Shown in pieces: positions 62,101-64,000 of a stretch of DNA of 64,000 nucleotides. The stretch comes from an uncultured Akkermansia sp. Its GTDB lineage: Bacteria; Verrucomicrobiota; Verrucomicrobiia; Verrucomicrobiales; Akkermansiaceae. The notes under the pieces are model-generated. The model was not told where the DNA came from. It saw only the letters and a list, made by a program, of their open reading frames with translations, and did no database searches. The translations under genes and the position numbers were made by a program. The DNA lies in assembly GCA_944390825.1 (NCBI GenBank), contig CALXRG010000001.1:62001-126000 (forward strand). The letters are read 5' to 3'. Every line of letters begins with the position of its first letter. Within the stretch, counting starts at the first letter, position 1.

Positions 62101-63301
62101 CCCGGTAGCTGCCGGTCTGCAGGCGGGAGTACTCTAAGGCCGCCAGCTTCTTCAGGGTGGTAGAACCCACACCCTCCGCCAGAGCCAAAGATGCCACGCA
62201 TGAGTCGCCTCCTGTCAGACGCACCGACTCCGCATGGGACATAGCATTCGACGAGCCCAGAACAAGCGTCGCATCACTGAACTGCCACGACTCTCCAACC
62301 TGCATCAAGCCGGAAAAGTCACCATCCTCCACAATGAGGGTACCCTGACTTACCAGAGCCGTTCCGCTGCCGGTCAGCGACTTGAGGATGACATTGGGAG
62401 AGGTTGCAGTCACGTAAAACTCACCATCCACGTGAACATCCGCAGACGCACGACTTCCGGCAAAGGAGAGACCGCCGGCTCGATGCTCCGGAATAACAAT
62501 ATTTGCATAAGTGTCGTTATTCAGACTCACCTCGGCGTCTATGCAATCCAGGATCAAGTTATAGTTTCCTGGAGCCCGCAATGAAATCATAGACCAGGTA
62601 CTCTCCCCCGTGATCCGGATGGTGCCGTCCCCCTGGTAGGAGCCACTGATATTGAGGGCAGCCATATTTGCCGCCATATCCACCGTAACCGTCCCCTCTA
62701 CCGTAAGGTCTCCCCGCATCTCAAGCCAAGGGTAATATCCGGTACTGCGCATCCTGAGAATGGAGCCATCCTTCATGGTTAACGACCCGGCAAGAACCGT
62801 CATTTCATTATTCCCCGCCAACTCCAACTCAGCGGCTCCATTCCCGGTTCCCCCTAGGGTCAGGTTGAGATTGCAGTTGCAGAGGTCATCGCCCGTGCCC
62901 AGTTGCAGCTTACCACCTCCGTCAATATCCACCTGGGCTCCTTCCGGCAAGATCTGGCCTTGAGAGAACTCAGCGGTGCCGCTGCTCACTGTAAGGCTGG
63001 AAAGGGACGTGATGGAGCCTGTGCCAGTGAAGGTGTAGGTCTTACCGGCTCCTGCATCGACAATCATCTCGCCCACCTCCAATGAACCTTCTAGGTTAAC
63101 CGTTTCGGTTGTATCATTCAACGGGCCAAAGGTGGCATCGCTCCCTGGTTGGAATGTTTCACCTGAACTAAAGGGCGAACCTACAGCCCAGGTCTCATTT
63201 TGAGGGTCCCAGGTTAGAGCAGCAGCGGGGGGCACAAGAGCCGCGGCAGTGAAGCAGCCAAGGAGAGCTGCGCGGAGTGGAAGGGGCAAATGGAGTTTCA
63301 T
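59144..63301 (-). CDS. Giant autotransporter adhesin-like outer-membrane protein
   Basis: 1385 residues. Signal peptide of about 29 residues ending near AAA. The passenger (about 30-970) is glycine/serine/threonine-rich beta-helix repeat with PATR-type pieces (LTWNGGAEGVWNNAG, LTLASANSWEGDSVINSGT). A short proline linker TPDEPITPDEPITPETPT (about 970-987, an 18-bp DNA repeat) and a helical segment with DAQRHLNSIRNRL lead into a C-terminal autotransporter beta-barrel (about 1105-1385) ending in the outer-membrane signature YRLSF. It would be exported by Sec, inserted by BAM and expose the passenger on the cell surface, where adhesion or immune evasion is likely. Its upstream region carries the inverted-repeat switch described in the findings. 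Confidence 0.92.
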   Translation of the reverse strand: MKLHLPLPLRAALLGCFTAAALVPPAAALTWDPQNETWAVGSPFSSGETFQPGSDATFGPLNDTTETVNLEGSLEVGEMIVDAGAGKTYTFTGTGSITSLSSLTVSSGTAEFSQGQILPEGAQVDIDGGGKLQLGTGDDLCNCNLNLTLGGTGNGAAELELAGNNEMTVLAGSLTMKDGSILRMRSTGYYPWLEMRGDLTVEGTVTVDMAANMAALNISGSYQGDGTIRITGESTWSMISLRAPGNYNLILDCIDAEVSLNNDTYANIVIPEHRAGGLSFAGSRASADVHVDGEFYVTATSPNVILKSLTGSGTALVSQGTLIVEDGDFSGLMQVGESWQFSDATLVLGSSNAMSHAESVRLTGGDSCVASLALAEGVGSTTLKKLAALEYSRLQTGSYRVKEGGSFAGTLENGAALVVGAGSTMDVDGARVAESGAASIVGESGSTIRNLTLGSGMTLSASLRAGDQEVSLNNLTLAAGGTICVAMDGSLSAGYTPICSYTAGDSLVSSLPAGETVLLTLGNGSILHSGEVESYVLIRDVGSTADAGWFSLSYTGDENSTYELLVENGDLVLKIKGDAPEDLTWNGGAEGVWNNAGDLTWQSGGVDSDFTAYDRVTFGTQEGVGKSVVHVDAGGVIAGAVTVVGSTDYEISGGAIMSAAGLTVGTQAEAFDATLTLASANSWEGDSVINSGTVVAAHAEALSDTSVRVNSGANLRLALNEGETLAAPVQLAGGTVSAASPGPVVVKLDVLDAGGTLDGTEGALTASIGAVAENVGLRTAGTVTLSSIDADVLKLGTLRFESGKNTSVTVGKLEVAALVSDDVASRLETLELSLTGSDTRMAGTVQTDVLTLSSNRTRATGAAAQISRLNVGTLRYTFLQTGTAPLTLGSYSSAAAGGVISIDLTSRALAVGNGTYTLLSLNGAGSELDTADFSLSSSTLSLLGEETAAELLLSTDGKSLLVTLSELTPVTPDEPITPDEPITPETPTAGYYERELGSAASTNGRAGLRLADQATEAQTVQPGGDMELLLAALDEAIGTGNRGAADAIAAQLSGASATTLGMAFSADAQRHLNSIRNRLATMKVDSIGAPAADPVTGPEPETTKPLSAWVNAEGSYQTMEQSGSAPGYSMTSWGGTVGVQGSPLKNLDCGLALTALYGDLDADARDAASGDLDTCYISAFGQYRHSAWSHTLVASLGLSDISLDRTVSHSQGSYRTSGDTDGVSLGLLYELAYDIPLNGGATTIIQPLVNLSYLHTTVDGYTETGSDAALSYGRQSMDSVSLGLGARIQSLTGASVFNRSALVEGRVLAKFNCGDRRSAASVGFANGIGLAGVESAEIGVFGVELGAGLTVPLGSEAGSIFVDASYELYSEYSNLNASVGYRLSF

Positions 63302-63333
63302 ACGCTTAGGATTGGTTATGTGCTTTGGAATTG

Positions 63334-63353
63334 TTGCCTAATCTAACAGGCAA
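63334..63353 (-). promoter_or_regulatory. Small palindrome in the autotransporter leader
   Basis: TTGCCT (63334-63339) and AGGCAA (63348-63353), 8 bases apart, in the 63302-63357 stretch between the predicted start of transcription and the ATG. It could be an mRNA hairpin or operator. Confidence 0.45.
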
Positions 63354-63357
63354 TTCT

Positions 63358-63363
63358 AGAGTA
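63358..63363 (-). promoter_or_regulatory. Candidate -10 box of the autotransporter, just outside the inverted repeat
   Basis: On the minus strand TACTCT, of the TAnnnT form seen at most promoters in this window. With the segment as given, the position 17 bp upstream reads AGACAT, not a -35 box. In the flipped arrangement it would read TTGACT. Confidence 0.5.
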
Positions 63364-63366
63364 GCG

Positions 63367-63381
63367 CATGTCCTATGCGTA
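63367..63381 (+). repeat. Inverted repeat, left arm (15 bp, perfect)
   Basis: CATGTCCTATGCGTA; its exact reverse complement is the right arm at 63735-63749. The match stops at both ends, so the repeat is exactly 15 bp. Confidence 0.9.
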
Positions 63382-63734
63382 TGTCTTTTTTCGTTTCCTC
63401 AAACTCGTTCCTCTTCGCCTTTCATCCTCAATCATGAAGCCTCTTATGAGCTCATTGGAATACTGGACGACTTTTTCCCTTATCTTGGTTTTCAGAGAAA
63501 TAGACACATCGGGAGCGCAAAATGAGTCAAACCGTTAGCTGTTCTCCTTTCGCGCAGTTCTTTTGCATGAGAGTCTCCTGTCTCGCCATGGAATGATGTT
63601 GCTCCGCTGTCTCTTAGTCTTGATATTCGCGTGGTTCCATGCCATTCATAATGATGCACTGGGTATTCATCTTAAATGAGATAGATAGGATACACCGATT
63701 GTTTTAGGATTTTTTATTCAAAAAAAAGTTTGAC
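63382..63734. other. Candidate invertible DNA segment (353 bp)
   Basis: AT-richer than its surroundings and without a credible gene. It lies between the two inverted-repeat arms, upstream of both the autotransporter (left) and the recombinase (right). The right end carries long T and A tracts followed by the -35-like TTGAC, the left end only TTTTTTCG and ACATA. Confidence 0.75.
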
Positions 63735-63735
63735 T
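63730..63735 (+). promoter_or_regulatory. Candidate -35 box TTGACT at the inner edge of the right arm
   Basis: Preceded by A/T tracts that resemble an UP element (about 63707-63728). As given, it reads toward the recombinase gene and lies 16 bp from TATACA (63752-63757). Flipped, it would face the autotransporter at 17 bp from TACTCT. Confidence 0.55.
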
Positions 63736-63749
63736 ACGCATAGGACATG
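63735..63749 (-). repeat. Inverted repeat, right arm (15 bp, perfect)
   Basis: TACGCATAGGACATG, exact reverse complement of 63367-63381. Its last three bases are the ATG of the recombinase gene. Confidence 0.9.
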
Positions 63750-64000
63750 AGTATACAGGCAAGAGATCGGAAGGCGGCAGAGTTTCTGCTGAAGGAGAGC
63801 GGGCTGACACTGGCGGAGTGTGTCCGCCTGGTGCTGGATGGGCTGGATGCGCTGCCGCGCGGGTTGGATCGCGGGGAGCGGTTGCGGACGCTGCGGGAGT
63901 GCATGCGGCTGGGGGTGGAGGCGTGGTCGCGGCGCGGGGAGAGTGTGACGTTTGGTGAGGCGGTGGAGCGGTTGCTGGTGATTAAGGCGGGGCGTTCGCG
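63747..64000 (+). CDS. Probable tyrosine recombinase/integrase, N-terminal part
   Basis: Open from the ATG at 63747 to the window edge (84 residues). MSIQARDRKAAEFLLKESGL opens a helical N-terminal region; LRECMRLGVEAWSRRGESV followed by TFGEAVERLLVIKAGRSR resembles the junction to the core-binding domain of tyrosine recombinases that I recognise from Akkermansia-type genomes. The catalytic domain lies beyond the window, so the RHRY residues cannot be checked. Its start codon is inside the right inverted-repeat arm. The inferred job is to invert the adjacent segment. Confidence 0.65.
   Translation, partial: MSIQARDRKAAEFLLKESGLTLAECVRLVLDGLDALPRGLDRGERLRTLRECMRLGVEAWSRRGESVTFGEAVERLLVIKAGRS

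Noticed and set aside
63330-63360. TTGCCT at 63339-63334 read as a different mode: the autotransporter promoter outside the repeats
   Set aside because: No TAnnnT box lies 16-18 bp from it on the minus strand reading; it forms a palindrome with AGGCAA instead.

Overview
The window looks like a piece of a bacterial chromosome from the Verrucomicrobiota, most like Akkermansia or a close gut relative. This rests on a GC-rich sequence, a very large autotransporter with a glycine-rich repeat passenger, a secreted GH2 glycosidase with a discoidin-like module, a tyrosine-recombinase start of a type I associate with that group, and otherwise ordinary housekeeping genes in short operons on both strands. 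No rRNA, tRNA or CRISPR was seen.

Layout. 0-2.5 kb: end of a Pit-type phosphate transporter and an orphan PhoR-like histidine kinase. 2.7-9.3 kb: tmk, a membrane PpiC protein overlapping aroA, dnaG and rpoN. 9.4-16.4 kb: M42 peptidase, SurA-like chaperone, class V aminotransferase, thioesterase, TatA, OsmC, LOG-family protein. 16.6-24.7 kb: metallophosphoesterase, two tandem M29 aminopeptidases, aroB, gltX, queA, L25. 25-32.4 kb: HU, the GH2 enzyme, an unknown helical protein and a yqeY-ispD-SDR-dnaJ-like operon. 32.8-42.4 kb: cysK-bioB, coaB-rsgA, an orphan D12 methyltransferase, PHP phosphatase-ligA-pfkB. 42.4-46.1 kb: lineage-specific envelope genes (a polytopic protein, two small lipoproteins, an anchored protein). 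46.4-53.8 kb: Nudix gene, then purE-pyrR-pyrB-pyrC' running into an ELM1-like and two GT4 glycosyltransferases. 54-59 kb: beta-CASP nuclease, GT2, and a pyrF-thyA-folA nucleotide operon. 59.1-64 kb: the 1385-residue autotransporter, a short AT-rich region and the start of a recombinase gene.

The most interesting signal is at the right end. A perfect 15-bp inverted repeat (63367-63381 and 63735-63749) brackets about 350 bp between the autotransporter and the recombinase. A TTGACT hexamer preceded by A/T tracts sits at the inner edge of the right arm. If the segment flipped, it would lie 17 bp from a TACTCT hexamer outside the left arm and complete a promoter aimed at the autotransporter. In the orientation given that promoter is broken, so this looks like a phase-variable ON/OFF switch in the OFF state with its own recombinase beside it.

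A second genome-scale pattern is that most promoters I can recognise (TTGnnn, about 17 bp, TAnnnT) end 6-10 bases before the start codon with no ribosome binding site, which predicts leaderless mRNAs as a normal mode of expression. Other points are a dihydroorotase homologue that has lost catalytic residues (pyrC'), an insertion in the HhH region of LigA, and many small tandem duplications, two of them triplications that begin at or near a stop codon.
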